Counted from the first letter of the stretch, positions 46,448 to 56,420 are shown. The stretch is DNA of 64,000 nt from UBA1275 sp002323515 (GCA_964007875.1 CAXGAH010000003.1:62001-126000), one strand, 5' to 3'. The notes: generated from the letters alone by a model not told the origin. Program-made: numbers and translations.

Positions 46448-49051
46448 TTAGGATTCGAGTGTTACTTCTTCGGATTTCCAAATTTCATCATTGTAATCTT
46501 TTATGGTACGATCAGAAGAGAATTTACCTACTCGAGCTACGTTATAAATAGCTTTTTTGGTCCATTCCTTTTGATTTTTATACACCTGCTCTAACTCTTC
46601 CTGCTTTTTCACATAGGCTTCATAATCAGCCAAGACCATGAAATAATCCCCTTGTTCTAACAGTGCCTGTATGATTGGTTGAAAAAGGCCCAGATCTTCA
46701 GGCGAGAAAAATCCGTCTCTTATTTGATCTAAAGCGCGTTTTAATTCAGGGTTCGATTGGTAGTACAAATACGGATTATATCCTTGTCGTCGCAACTCAT
46801 CTACCTGCTCTACGGTGAGTCCGAATATAAATATATTTTCATCACCGACCTCCTCCTTAATTTCAATATTGGCACCATCCAAGGTTCCAATAGTGAGTGC
46901 CCCATTCAGCGCAAACTTCATATTACCCGTACCAGAAGCTTCCATTCCTGCCGTAGATATTTGCTCAGACACATCCGCAGCGGGAATCATAGATTCAGCC
47001 AAGGTAACACGGTAATTATCAAGGAACACACACTTCAAACGATCTGACGTTTCCGAGTCTTCATTAATTTTAACACCAATGGCATTGATTAACTTGATAT
47101 GCAATTTGGCCATAGTATATCCCGGGGCCGCTTTACCACCAAAAATAAACGTCCTAGGCACTGTTTCTAATGACGGATTATCCTTCAGGCGATTATACAG
47201 AGTGATTACATTAAGCGCCGCCATCAACTGACGTTTGTATTCGTGAATACGTTTGATTTGGATGTCAAACATACTATTGGGGTCTACCATAATACCCTGA
47301 TTCTCATGAATGATCTCCGCTAGTACTTTTTTATTATTCAGTTTAATCTGATTAAAGCGTTTCTGGAATTTCGCATCCTCTGCAAAAGGCTCTAATTTTT
47401 TCAGCTGATCCAAGTCGGTAATCCAATCGTCTCCAATTTTCTCTGTAATTAACGCTGATAGTTCTAAATTACATTGTTTTAACCATCTTCTTGGTGTTAT
47501 TCCGTTCGTCTTATTGGTAAACTTATCAGGATACAATTCATTAAACTCACGGAACATGTTCTCCACCAACAAGCGAGAATGTAAGGCTGCAACCCCATTC
47601 ACTTTAGTTGAGCCCACTATACCTAGATGCGCCATATGAACGACCGGACTTTCCCCCTCGCTCACAATACTCAAGCGAGACATTTTGCCATGATCTTCAC
47701 CGTAAGTTACCTTGATTTTATTCATGAAACGCCGATTGATTTCATATATGATATTTAAGTGACGAGGCAACAACCCTCGCATGAGTGATACCGGCCATTT
47801 TTCTAAGGCCTCTGGCAGTAAGGTATGATTGGTATACGCCATCGTTTTTACGGTTATATCCCACGCTTTTTCCCAAGGCATATTTACCTCATCCAACAGA
47901 ATACGCATAAGTTCAGGAATGGCTAAGTTGGGATGAGTGTCATTACACTGAATGGCCACTTTTTCTGGGAATTTTTCCCAATCATCGGTTTGGTTCTTGA
48001 AACGACGGATAATGTCTTGCATAGAAGCCGCCACCAAAAAGTATTCCTGCTTTAGTCGAAGCTCTTGACCCACAAAAACCTTGTCATTTGGATACAATAC
48101 CCGTGTGATGTTTTGTTCCAACTGATTGTCCCGAACCGCATCAATGTACTGTCCCTGGTTAAAACTCTGTAAGTCTAAAGCCGTATCCGACTCCGCTTTC
48201 CATAGACGTAATTGATTCACCACATTGTTATTGTATCCTGGTATAGGCGTATCGTAGGCAACCGCCAACACCTTGCTAGTCTGATCCCAACTATACTGTA
48301 TATGTCCATTATCGGCGCTGTGCATACCTTGATGGCCATAAAAATGAACCGGATACTGAATTTTCGGTCGGACAATATCCCAAGGGTTTCCGTAACGCAG
48401 CCATAAATCTGGCTTTTCTACCTGAAATCCATCAATCACTTTCTGATAAAAAATCCCATAATCGTAGCGTAGACCATAGCCAATAGCTGGAATACCAAGG
48501 GTTGCCATTGAATCCAAGAAACAGGCTGCTAATCGGCCCAAACCACCATTCCCAAGGCCGGCATCCCACTCAAAATTACGAATAGCATCATAATCTAGCC
48601 CTAAATCTGCGCAGGCATCCGCCACTTCCTGTTGTACATCAAAATTCACCACAATATTATCCAATAAACGGCCAATCAAATACTCCATGGATAAATAATA
48701 CACTCTCTTTACGCCCGTCTTATGATAATGAGCTTGGGTAGAAAGCCATTTGTCATGCAACCGGTCCATGAGAGTAAGCACCACACTTCTATATTCATCC
48801 CAAGGGGTTCGAGAAAACTCATCCTTGGCTAAGGTATGCCGTAAATGCAGCTTAATATCTTCGCGCAAAGAATCCCGATCCAAACCTGACCTGGTAGTAA
48901 ATTCCTGCCTCTTTGAGCTTGTCGGAGACGCCTTGGGACCTGCTTTTTTACCCGCCTGCTTGGCCGTGGCCTTGGAAGTGTCTGGCTTCTTATTGGCCGT
49001 TTTGTTTTTCGTTTTTTTCCTTGATGAAATAGTATTCTTGGCTTTATTCAT
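46448..49051 (-). CDS. glgP: Glycogen/maltodextrin phosphorylase (GT35)
   Basis: An 867-residue phosphorylase releasing glucose-1-phosphate from glycogen. The PLP site is GTGNMKFALNGALTIGTLDG (lysine near 712); other signatures are YYLSMEYLIGR, LGNGGLGRLAACFLDSMATL and AIQCNDTHPNLAIPELMR. The first 55 residues are unusual: low-complexity Lys/Ala/Thr-rich sequence resembling histone H1 tails (KKTKNKTANKKPDTSKATAK) before the standard N-terminus. It stands 138 bases upstream-separated from ispE. glgB and malQ lie 5-9 kb away on the other strand. Confidence 0.95.
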   Translation of the reverse strand: MNKAKNTISSRKKTKNKTANKKPDTSKATAKQAGKKAGPKASPTSSKRQEFTTRSGLDRDSLREDIKLHLRHTLAKDEFSRTPWDEYRSVVLTLMDRLHDKWLSTQAHYHKTGVKRVYYLSMEYLIGRLLDNIVVNFDVQQEVADACADLGLDYDAIRNFEWDAGLGNGGLGRLAACFLDSMATLGIPAIGYGLRYDYGIFYQKVIDGFQVEKPDLWLRYGNPWDIVRPKIQYPVHFYGHQGMHSADNGHIQYSWDQTSKVLAVAYDTPIPGYNNNVVNQLRLWKAESDTALDLQSFNQGQYIDAVRDNQLEQNITRVLYPNDKVFVGQELRLKQEYFLVAASMQDIIRRFKNQTDDWEKFPEKVAIQCNDTHPNLAIPELMRILLDEVNMPWEKAWDITVKTMAYTNHTLLPEALEKWPVSLMRGLLPRHLNIIYEINRRFMNKIKVTYGEDHGKMSRLSIVSEGESPVVHMAHLGIVGSTKVNGVAALHSRLLVENMFREFNELYPDKFTNKTNGITPRRWLKQCNLELSALITEKIGDDWITDLDQLKKLEPFAEDAKFQKRFNQIKLNNKKVLAEIIHENQGIMVDPNSMFDIQIKRIHEYKRQLMAALNVITLYNRLKDNPSLETVPRTFIFGGKAAPGYTMAKLHIKLINAIGVKINEDSETSDRLKCVFLDNYRVTLAESMIPAADVSEQISTAGMEASGTGNMKFALNGALTIGTLDGANIEIKEEVGDENIFIFGLTVEQVDELRRQGYNPYLYYQSNPELKRALDQIRDGFFSPEDLGLFQPIIQALLEQGDYFMVLADYEAYVKKQEELEQVYKNQKEWTKKAIYNVARVGKFSSDRTIKDYNDEIWKSEEVTLES

Positions 49052-49189
49052 AATCCTACGTGTGAGTGAGCATGTCGTCTGTACTGATAATTTACTTGAA
49101 AAATTTCTTCTTTACCGAGCTATATCCAATAATTTATACTCAGAATAGCCTTCTATATATAATCTTTTCGGGTCCATCCATGTATCCGC

Positions 49190-50062
49190 TTATCCCAATT
49201 CATACACTCCCGTATCGGGTACAAATTTAGGGCGAGTCAAATTAGCAGCATACCCTAAGCGAATAAACGATTCATATGCTTCGGTAGCCACAAAATCTTG
49301 ATGAAATAAGCCAAATACACTAGATCCACTTCCGCTCATACCTGCAAATTCAGCACCAAAATCCAACATCTGATCCTTCATATCCCCTACTTGGGGAATA
49401 CGAGCAATCACACCAGGCTCCAGATCATTGATCAAAAGAAAAGACCATTCTTCAATTTCTTCCTCAGTAAGCACCTTCTTTAAATTAAAGTCAGGTTCGG
49501 GGTTTGGGTACACCTGTTCGTAAGCCTCTAACGTAGAGCTACCCTCATTTGGAAATACCGTAACAATCCATGCGTCGGGTTGAATATCACACATCTCAAT
49601 CTCATGGCCCAACCCCCGCCCAATACCCACATGGTTATGGATAAAAAATGGGACATCGGCTCCAATCCGAAGGCCCACTTCGGCCAACTCGGCGGCGGCC
49701 AAACCCAAATTCGCCACCTTATTCACCATTCGCAACACCGCTGCCGCATTCGCACTCCCGCCGCCGAGGCCGGCGCCAGCTGGAACGCGCTTGTCCACCG
49801 AAACATGGTATTGATCACGGAGGCCAGCATGCTCCTGAAGGAGCTGGAGGGCCTTCAGGATCAAGTTCGAATCATCAACCGGAATCGTTGGCTCGCTCAT
49901 GTGAAGCTCCATCTGCGCTGCGGGGCGCATTTCTATTCGGTCACTCCACTCAATAAAACAAAAACCCGTTTCTAGGATATGATAACCGCTAGGCAGGCGT
50001 TCCAAAACATGGAGACCTAAATTAATTTTCGCATACGACTGCGTGACCCACCATCTACTCAT
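49190..50062 (-). CDS. ispE: 4-diphosphocytidyl-2-C-methyl-D-erythritol kinase
   Basis: From ATG 50062 (MSRWWVTQSYAKINLGL) the protein is 290 residues. It is a GHMP kinase with the start motif YAKINLGLHV, the ATP loop PAGAGLGGGSANAAA (about 92-106) and the GMSGSGSSVFGLF motif near the C-terminus. It phosphorylates CDP-methylerythritol in the MEP isoprenoid pathway. The start overlaps the cca stop as ATGA, so the two are translationally coupled. Bases about 49640-49900 are noticeably richer in G and C than the surroundings, partly because of Ala/Gly codons. Confidence 0.93.
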   Translation of the reverse strand: MSRWWVTQSYAKINLGLHVLERLPSGYHILETGFCFIEWSDRIEMRPAAQMELHMSEPTIPVDDSNLILKALQLLQEHAGLRDQYHVSVDKRVPAGAGLGGGSANAAAVLRMVNKVANLGLAAAELAEVGLRIGADVPFFIHNHVGIGRGLGHEIEMCDIQPDAWIVTVFPNEGSSTLEAYEQVYPNPEPDFNLKKVLTEEEIEEWSFLLINDLEPGVIARIPQVGDMKDQMLDFGAEFAGMSGSGSSVFGLFHQDFVATEAYESFIRLGYAANLTRPKFVPDTGVYELG

Positions 50063-51495
50063 GCTTCCCGTCCTACCCAATCTTGGTGATAATTCATCAT
50101 ATATGAAAAAGCCGCATCGTGTTCATTGGGAATATCTCCATTTAAAATAGCTTCTTTGATATGATCTTTGATAATACCAATTTGTTTGGATGGAAGAATA
50201 TCAAGGGCATCCATAATCTCCTGACCGGTTAATGGATTTTTCCAGTTTCGAATCCGATCTTTCTCCTCAACTTCGATAATTTTTTTCTCTACCCGCTCAA
50301 AATTCCTCATGAATTTTCGAACTTTAAATTCGTTTTTACTCGTGATATCCGCTCTACACAGAATCATCAAATCTTCGATATCATTATCTGCTTCAAAAAT
50401 TAAACGCCGTACTGCGCTATCACTCACATGATCTGAAACTAATGCAATCGGTCGCAAATGTAAACGAACTAGTTTCTGCACGTAACGCATACGCTCATCC
50501 ATAGGTAGTGCTAGTCGTCTAAAAATACGCGGTGTCCATTTAGCACCTAGGGCATCGTGACCGTGAAAGGTCCATCCGTGATCGTCCTCGAACCTTTGGG
50601 TTGGGGGTTTAGCAATATCGTGCATGATGGCAGCCCATCGAAGCCACAGCGAATCGCTTACCGAGGCCACATTGTCCAATACTTTTAAGGTATGCCATAA
50701 ATTGTCCTTGTGGCGTAATCCATTACGCTCCTTTACCCCATGAAGTGCTACCATTTCTGGGAAGAACTGGGCCAACAAACCAGTGGAAAATAAGAGCGCG
50801 AAGCCCACCGATGGCACTGGACTATTCACCATTTTATTCAGCTCATCACGAATACGTTCTTTGGACACAATCTCTAAACGACTGGCCATTTTCTGTATAG
50901 CCGCTTTCGTTTCAGGGCATAATTCAAAGTCTAATTGTGCGGCAAACCGGACGGCACGCATCATCCTGAGGGGATCATCACTGAAGGTTTTATCCGGCTC
51001 AATAGGCGTTCGAATAAGCCCTTTTTTTAAATCTATAAGACCGCCAAAAGGATCATTCAGAACTCCTAGCCGATCTTTGTTGAGCTCCCAATACAAGGAA
51101 TTTATGGTGAAGTCTCGCCGGTTTTGATCATCTTCAAGACTACCGTCTTCGACCAACGGTTTTCTCGAATCACTCCGATAACTCTCTTTTCTGGCGCCAA
51201 TAAATTCGAGTTCCACCGAAGGCGTTTTAACCTGAGCGGTACCAAATTGCTTGAAAAATGAAAAACTCGTTTTCATGCCTTTACTGCGAAGAGACTCGTG
51301 CACCCTTTCTGCAAGGGCAATCCCTGAGCCCAATGTCACTACATCCATGTCCACATCATTTTGGAGACGATGTAAATAAAAATCTCGAACATATCCCCCA
51401 ACTAGGAAACTGTCCTGGCCTAATTTATGGGCTTGCAGGCTTATTTCTTTGAGAAGCTCTTGGTGTGCAACGGGTATGTTATGAGGAAATTCCAT
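50059..51495 (-). CDS. cca: CCA tRNA nucleotidyltransferase/poly(A) polymerase family with HD domain
   Basis: From ATG 51495 (MEFPHNIPVAHQEL) the protein is 478 residues; a TTG 30 bases upstream is less likely. The class II nucleotidyltransferase head has LVGGYVRDFYLHR and DVDMDVVT (catalytic aspartates), then DRRDFTINSLYWEL-type sequence (NRRDFTINSLYW) and an HD phosphohydrolase-like domain (DNLWHTLKVLDNV, AIMHDIAKPPT). It adds CCA to tRNA 3' ends or polyadenylates RNA. Coupled to ispE. Confidence 0.9.
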   Translation of the reverse strand: MEFPHNIPVAHQELLKEISLQAHKLGQDSFLVGGYVRDFYLHRLQNDVDMDVVTLGSGIALAERVHESLRSKGMKTSFSFFKQFGTAQVKTPSVELEFIGARKESYRSDSRKPLVEDGSLEDDQNRRDFTINSLYWELNKDRLGVLNDPFGGLIDLKKGLIRTPIEPDKTFSDDPLRMMRAVRFAAQLDFELCPETKAAIQKMASRLEIVSKERIRDELNKMVNSPVPSVGFALLFSTGLLAQFFPEMVALHGVKERNGLRHKDNLWHTLKVLDNVASVSDSLWLRWAAIMHDIAKPPTQRFEDDHGWTFHGHDALGAKWTPRIFRRLALPMDERMRYVQKLVRLHLRPIALVSDHVSDSAVRRLIFEADNDIEDLMILCRADITSKNEFKVRKFMRNFERVEKKIIEVEEKDRIRNWKNPLTGQEIMDALDILPSKQIGIIKDHIKEAILNGDIPNEHDAAFSYMMNYHQDWVGREA

Positions 51496-51700
51496 AATGA
51501 AAGATAAGGATGTTCGCCTTGTCAATCAGCCTTTTGTTATCCTATCCACATTTTTTCTATCACTTACCTCTATTTTATCTTATCGGTTGTTTTACTAGTC
51601 ATTTTGCTGGTGCTAGAGTTAGGAATGATAGCATGAGTGGCCTCATTAGTGGAAACAAAAAGCCTAAATTTAGAGTTATGACTACTACTCTGAGTACTTA

Positions 51701-51748
51701 AACCAAAAAAATATAAAAAAGGCCTTTATGTAACCTTAAAGACCTTTT
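51701..51748 (-). terminator. Rho-independent terminator-like hairpin
   Basis: AAAAGGCCTTTA (51717-51728) pairs with TAAAGACCTTTT (51737-51748) with one G-U/mismatch and an 8-base loop. On the minus strand the stem is followed by a T-rich tract (51701-51716). It suits termination downstream of the minus-strand nucleotidyltransferase gene. The flanking 51526-51809 segment shows nothing else. Confidence 0.7.
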
Positions 51749-51809
51749 GAAAATATACACGAAGTTTTATGTTGAAATTATATCAAAATAAGCAAATACT
51801 AATTCAGTA

Positions 51810-52826
51810 TTATTTCGTAGAAATTATAGAGTGATCTCCCACATGCACTTCTCCGCGCACATCCGAAACCTGTGTATGTGCTCCTATAGTTGAACCCGCT
51901 AACGAGCAACCCTGCAGCGTGGCATGATCTCGAACAATAGAATTCGATATTTTGGTATTCTTTAAAACGCAGCCTAGCTCAACACTTACATTAGGCCCAA
52001 TCGTCACTCCCTCTAAGGTTACATTCTTAGCCAAGTAAACCGGTGGTATAATCGTAGTACCCTGCTTAGCATAGGTATCTATTTGTTCTGATGAATTCTG
52101 CGCTTCTTTTTCGACAATAATACCGGTGGTTTCAAGCCAGGCCGGTAATGTCCCACAATCTAACCACTCGTCTACCGTTGCTATTTTAAATAGTTTTCCA
52201 TCCTGAATCATACGATCTAAGGCTTCTGTTAGGAAATACTCTCCACCTGGACCTTTTATGTCATTGTCTAGCACATACTGAAGCTCCGCTTTTAACTTCG
52301 CACCGTCTTTGAAATAATACACTCCAATAATGGCTAAATTCGAAATGAACTCCGTGGGCTTTTCTACAAAGCCCGTTATTTGCTCTCCCTCATAAACTGC
52401 AACTCCAAATCGAGAAGGATCCTCTACTTTTTTAAGCCAGATGACGCTATCTGCTCCATCCACATTAAAAGTTTCTTTACTATCAAACAGTGTATCTGCA
52501 AAGGCTATAATCACCTCTCCTTCTAAATCCTGTTCAGCACAATAAACCGCGTGCGCCGTTCCCAAGGCTACTTCTTGCACTCTAAATGTACATTTTGCAC
52601 CATGCCGAGCACTCATTTTTTGTAGCGGTTCTTTAATTGGATTTCCAAAATCTGGCCCTAATATGTACACAATCTCTTCAATATTTCGGTCCATCGTTCG
52701 TATAAATGTCTCTACCAAACGCTCTATAATCATGGTTCCAGCTACTGGTAACAACGGCTTTGGAACTGTGTGTGAATGCGGCCGAACTCTTGTTCCCCGA
52801 CCCGCCATTGGAATAATTAATTTCAT
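51810..52826 (-). CDS. NDP-sugar pyrophosphorylase with left-handed beta-helix tail
   Basis: A 338-residue nucleotidyltransferase. Residues 1-240 contain the signature GRGTRVRPHSHTVPKPLLPV (9-28), LGTAHAVYCA, GFVEKP and DEWLDCGT. Residues 250-338 are hexapeptide repeats of the LbH type (NVTLEGVTIGPNVSVELGCV). It joins a nucleoside triphosphate and a sugar-1-phosphate, probably glucose-1-phosphate, but UTP, dTTP or ATP preference cannot be read. Its place beside glycogen genes is suggestive only. Confidence 0.85.
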   Translation of the reverse strand: MKLIIPMAGRGTRVRPHSHTVPKPLLPVAGTMIIERLVETFIRTMDRNIEEIVYILGPDFGNPIKEPLQKMSARHGAKCTFRVQEVALGTAHAVYCAEQDLEGEVIIAFADTLFDSKETFNVDGADSVIWLKKVEDPSRFGVAVYEGEQITGFVEKPTEFISNLAIIGVYYFKDGAKLKAELQYVLDNDIKGPGGEYFLTEALDRMIQDGKLFKIATVDEWLDCGTLPAWLETTGIIVEKEAQNSSEQIDTYAKQGTTIIPPVYLAKNVTLEGVTIGPNVSVELGCVLKNTKISNSIVRDHATLQGCSLAGSTIGAHTQVSDVRGEVHVGDHSIISTK

Positions 52827-53136
52827 ACTACCAGCTATTCTATTTATTAGTTATTTGAGAATGGAACAATATGCTAGGCATGTGTTATTTTTTCGGGTTA
52901 AATATACGGTCCTTTTTTTTGAATGCCCAAGTAACTGGACTAAAAACTACGTCGAGGCCAATAAAGTATGATGAAATCCAAACCACAGAAGTTCATTCAA
53001 ATAGCTCGAGATTTTCAACTATTCTTAGCTATCTTTAACTCTTAGAACTTATTAACAGGAATCAATTTTTTTTCGGACAAGAGGGTTGAGAAGCAGGTAT
53101 TTTTTCCGTTGACATCATTCCTTGATTATTTTTTTC
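52827..53136. other. Divergent intergenic region, no gene seen
   Basis: About 310 AT-rich bases between the nucleotidyltransferase (minus) and the MurF-like gene (plus). A weak inverted repeat ATAGCT/AGCTAT (53001-53006, 53027-53032) is present. It must carry both promoters, but I cannot point to convincing -7/-33 pairs. Confidence 0.4.
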
Positions 53137-54867
53137 ATGCTACATACCTATTATCTACTTTTTTTAGATAGTTTTGCAGTGATTTTTACCCTAATCATGC
53201 TAAGGGTGCTCTACTTCAGATGGCTATATTACCTGCATGTGTTTCAACAATTGGGTTATAAAACGAACGAACTTCGCGGATGGCTCAAAGAGCATTGGGA
53301 CCAAAAAGTTATTCCTAGAAGCTTGGTTTACTTCTTAATTAGTACCATGCTGCTCATCTTTGGGGCCGAGATGTTCGAACTAAGGCTTAGTTTATCAGCT
53401 GAGGCTATCATCCTTTTTTCATGGGGTATCACGTACTTAAGTTCCATTAAAGCATTCCGAGCTAAAAAAGTAAAAAAACCACTGATTTGGACTGCTCGAG
53501 TAAAACGTTTATCTCTACCTTTTGGGCTATCTAGTGTATTTCTTCCGCTTCTTGCGATTTACTTATGCTTTGGTGGGTGGTTTAACACTGCCTTTGCGCA
53601 TCCTAGACTACAAGGAGCCGCTAACATACAATTTGATGCCCCAAGTCTGGCCTTAGGTTTGGCTTTAGGGTACATTTTTATTCCTCTTTTTTTACTCCTA
53701 GCTGGTTACCTGACCGCACCCATTGAACAGCAAATACAAAACGGATATAAACGTCAAGCTCGTAAAAAACTAGCCTCATTACCGCATCTGAAAGTAATTG
53801 CCATAACGGGTAGCTATGGGAAAACCAGTGTTAAATTTATGCTCAGGGATGTGCTAAAGGAGCGCTATAGTGTGTGCGTAACTCCGGGAAGCTTTAATAC
53901 TCCGATGGGCATTTGCAAAGTCATCAACAACGATTTACAAGCACATCATCAAATTTTAGTTCTAGAAATGGGTGCGCGTTATGCCGGAAATATTGGTGAA
54001 CTCTGTGATATTGCTCAACCCGATATATCCATTGTCTCTAACGTGGGTCTAGCCCACTTAGAAACCTTTGGAAGTCAAGAAGTCATTGCTAAAGAAAAAG
54101 GTACTTTAGTGGATCGTTTGAAAAAAGGTGGCGTGGCCGTATTAAATGGAAATGAGTCTATTGTATCAAAAATGGGCAAAGAACGTAGCGATATTCAACG
54201 TATTCAAGTTGGCCTCTCTTCCTTAGATGAAACCAACTCAGGATTACTTTTAAGCGCCTCCGAAGTGGGCTATACTACCGAAGGAACACACTTTATACTC
54301 CATAAAAACTCCGGAGATAGTCCCTCAAAACCGTGGGATATTCAGTGTCCACTTTTAGGCAAACATAATGTACAGAACCTGTTATTGGCTTTGGGCGTTG
54401 GTGATCACCTAGGACTTCGGATGAATACAATGCAACTAGCCGCTACTCAAATTGAACCCGTACAACACCGTTTAGAATTGAAAGCGGTGGGCGATTATTT
54501 CATGATTGACGACGCCTTTAACTCCAACCCTGTTGGCGCTAAAAATGCCGTCGAGATTCTGGGGGCTTTTAGGTCATCTCAGCGCTTTATTATTACTCCC
54601 GGGATGGTTGAATTGGGTGATATTGAAGCAGAGGAAAATCATAAACTTGGAACTCATATTGCTACGGCCAAGTTAGACTTTGCCTTTATTGTCGGTTTGG
54701 AGAGAGGCAAAGTGATTGAACAAGGATACCTAGAAGCAGGAGGCGATCCCGAGCGTTTGGAACGGGTTGAATCTCTATTTGAGGCTAACGATAGGCTCAA
54801 GCAACGTATTAAGCCAGGAGACATTGTACTTTATGAGAATGATTTACCAGATATTTACAACGAATAA
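53137..54867 (+). CDS. murF: MurF-like ligase with an N-terminal membrane domain
   Basis: A 576-residue Mur ligase started at ATG 53137; a TTG at 53122 adds five residues. Residues about 1-210 carry several hydrophobic helices (about 5-25, 65-85, 90-108, 135-160, 175-200) instead of the soluble MurF substrate domain. The ligase core starts ITGSYGKTSVKFML (P-loop about 223-231), with LEMGARYAGNIGEL, SNVGLAHLETFGS and the MurF-typical QHRLELK, DDAFNSNPVGAKNAV and ITPGMVELG. MurF adds D-Ala-D-Ala to UDP-MurNAc-tripeptide. Membrane-domain MurF relatives occur in some other phyla; the substrate here is inferred. Confidence 0.82.
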   Translation: MLHTYYLLFLDSFAVIFTLIMLRVLYFRWLYYLHVFQQLGYKTNELRGWLKEHWDQKVIPRSLVYFLISTMLLIFGAEMFELRLSLSAEAIILFSWGITYLSSIKAFRAKKVKKPLIWTARVKRLSLPFGLSSVFLPLLAIYLCFGGWFNTAFAHPRLQGAANIQFDAPSLALGLALGYIFIPLFLLLAGYLTAPIEQQIQNGYKRQARKKLASLPHLKVIAITGSYGKTSVKFMLRDVLKERYSVCVTPGSFNTPMGICKVINNDLQAHHQILVLEMGARYAGNIGELCDIAQPDISIVSNVGLAHLETFGSQEVIAKEKGTLVDRLKKGGVAVLNGNESIVSKMGKERSDIQRIQVGLSSLDETNSGLLLSASEVGYTTEGTHFILHKNSGDSPSKPWDIQCPLLGKHNVQNLLLALGVGDHLGLRMNTMQLAATQIEPVQHRLELKAVGDYFMIDDAFNSNPVGAKNAVEILGAFRSSQRFIITPGMVELGDIEAEENHKLGTHIATAKLDFAFIVGLERGKVIEQGYLEAGGDPERLERVESLFEANDRLKQRIKPGDIVLYENDLPDIYNE

Positions 54868-54881
54868 TTAGGCGGAAAAAG

Positions 54882-54907
54882 AACGGTAATTTTTTGTACC
54901 GTTTTTT
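54882..54907 (+). terminator. Rho-independent terminator after murF
   Basis: AACGGTA (54882-54888) pairs with TACCGTT (54897-54903), followed by a run of six Ts from 54902. It lies 14 bases past the murF stop. Confidence 0.75.
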
Positions 54908-55023
54908 GTTAGGGCTATTTGTTCCATTTTTTTGCCTAAGCTCTTTGAATAGGGCTTTTTGCACAGCTTCAGTTACTTAGCTTTTTTGCACAGTTTTTTC
55001 AAGCTTAGTCTCCTAGACTACTC

Positions 55024-56385
55024 TTACTCATATCGAATAACCTGTGCAGGATGCACATTAGCCGCGTTACGAGCCGGCATCCAACTCGCTAATACGCTAA
55101 GGCCAAGAGTCCCTACCATAATCAAGAGAACATCCAACCATTGAATATCAACTGGATAAGCGTCTATAATAAAAGCTGAGGATAGCTTTAAAAGACCAAA
55201 TGTGTCTTGTAAATAACAAAAACTTAGCCCTAATAAAGCCCCTAAAAAAGCCCCAATAATCCCAATAATTAATCCTTGCTGTATGAATATCGCTTGTACT
55301 TGCTTGGCCGTCAATCCCAAAGAGCGTAATACGCCAATATCCCGCTTCTTTTGAAGTGCGATCATACTTAAAGATCCTAAAATATTAAGAGCCGCAACCA
55401 AAATGATAATCATGAGTACTACAAATGCCCCCCACTTTTCTAAATACATGATATCATACAAGGGTTTTTGTAAATCGTACCAAGTTTTAAGTACAACGGC
55501 AGAGCCAAAAAAATCATCCTTAGTGCTTGCTAAGCTTGTTTTAACCGCATCGGCTTGGAGTATATTCTCCAGTAACAGATCCACTCCTGAGATTCTATTC
55601 CTTGTTACAAACAACCTGTGCGCCGCAGAAATATCCAATAAAATAGGTGGTGGAGACGAGACATAAGGAAGCTCATACACCCCCCTTACCGTAAAAATCA
55701 TGGTCCGAGGAATACTTATTTGGGTTAACGTTTTTTGCATATGCCGCGCGCTTAACAAAACTACTTCATCTCTTACTTCTAGCTGTAATTCTGCCCGCAG
55801 ATATTCAGGAATGAGTATTCCAGGACGCCCATCCAATACACCTAAATCTTTGACGCCTCTTTTTAAGGGTAGTTTTTGTAGAAAACCTTGCTGATCATCT
55901 GAAGCCATGACGCTCTGGTTCATTTCCATAGGGCTAGCTTTAACAGAGCTGTTTTGATCCGGGCTAATGGATATAGAGTTGTTCTGGTTCAAGCCGCTAG
56001 TTAGGTCCATCGGTATACCTTTAATTTGTATCACCTTATTTTCATATGGTTGCACTCCATTAATGGTGCGGGTACGCAACAATGCCATCCCCTCTACAAA
56101 AGGGGTATATTCCACAATCCTAGGGTCTTCCTGGAGTTGCTGTGCCAATGTGTCGTTCCATTCTAGCACTGGCCCACCGGTGCTCTCGACCCGTAAAGCT
56201 GGATCATACCCTAATAGAAAGCCCTGTATTACGGTAAAAAAACCATTAAAAATCGATAACACACTAATCAATAACGCCGCTCCAAGGGTAATACCCGTAA
56301 CACTTATATAGGTGAGTACAGAAAGCAAAGAAACATGCTTTTTTGCAAACAAATACCGTTGTGCAATCATTCTAGAAATATTCAT
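55024..56385 (-). CDS. LolC/LolE-type ABC transporter permease
   Basis: A 453-residue permease of the lipoprotein-releasing FtsX/MacB group. The N-terminus (RMIAQRYLFAKKHVSLLSVLTYISVTGITLGAALLI) is characteristic, with a first helix about 23-45. A periplasmic domain (50-300) is followed by three further helices (about 325-350, 375-400, 420-440). It would extract lipoproteins from the inner membrane for LolA (34148). The ATPase LolD is not in the window. Single gene, divergent from glgB. Confidence 0.87.
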   Translation of the reverse strand: MNISRMIAQRYLFAKKHVSLLSVLTYISVTGITLGAALLISVLSIFNGFFTVIQGFLLGYDPALRVESTGGPVLEWNDTLAQQLQEDPRIVEYTPFVEGMALLRTRTINGVQPYENKVIQIKGIPMDLTSGLNQNNSISISPDQNSSVKASPMEMNQSVMASDDQQGFLQKLPLKRGVKDLGVLDGRPGILIPEYLRAELQLEVRDEVVLLSARHMQKTLTQISIPRTMIFTVRGVYELPYVSSPPPILLDISAAHRLFVTRNRISGVDLLLENILQADAVKTSLASTKDDFFGSAVVLKTWYDLQKPLYDIMYLEKWGAFVVLMIIILVAALNILGSLSMIALQKKRDIGVLRSLGLTAKQVQAIFIQQGLIIGIIGAFLGALLGLSFCYLQDTFGLLKLSSAFIIDAYPVDIQWLDVLLIMVGTLGLSVLASWMPARNAANVHPAQVIRYE

Positions 56386-56420
56386 ATACCAAAATGGTTA
56401 AATAACAGCTAAACTAAAAT

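Noticed and set aside
49860..49880. GTTCGAATC as a tRNA T-loop
   Set aside because: It lies inside the ispE coding sequence and no cloverleaf can be built around it.
49580..49975. Plus-strand frames opposite the GC-rich part of ispE
   Set aside because: Open only because GC-rich DNA has few stops; no coding signals.
51510..51701. Plus-strand 63-codon frame between cca and the nucleotidyltransferase
   Set aside because: Hydrophobic/Ser/Thr-rich chance frame overlapping the cca 5' end with no similarity that I recognise.
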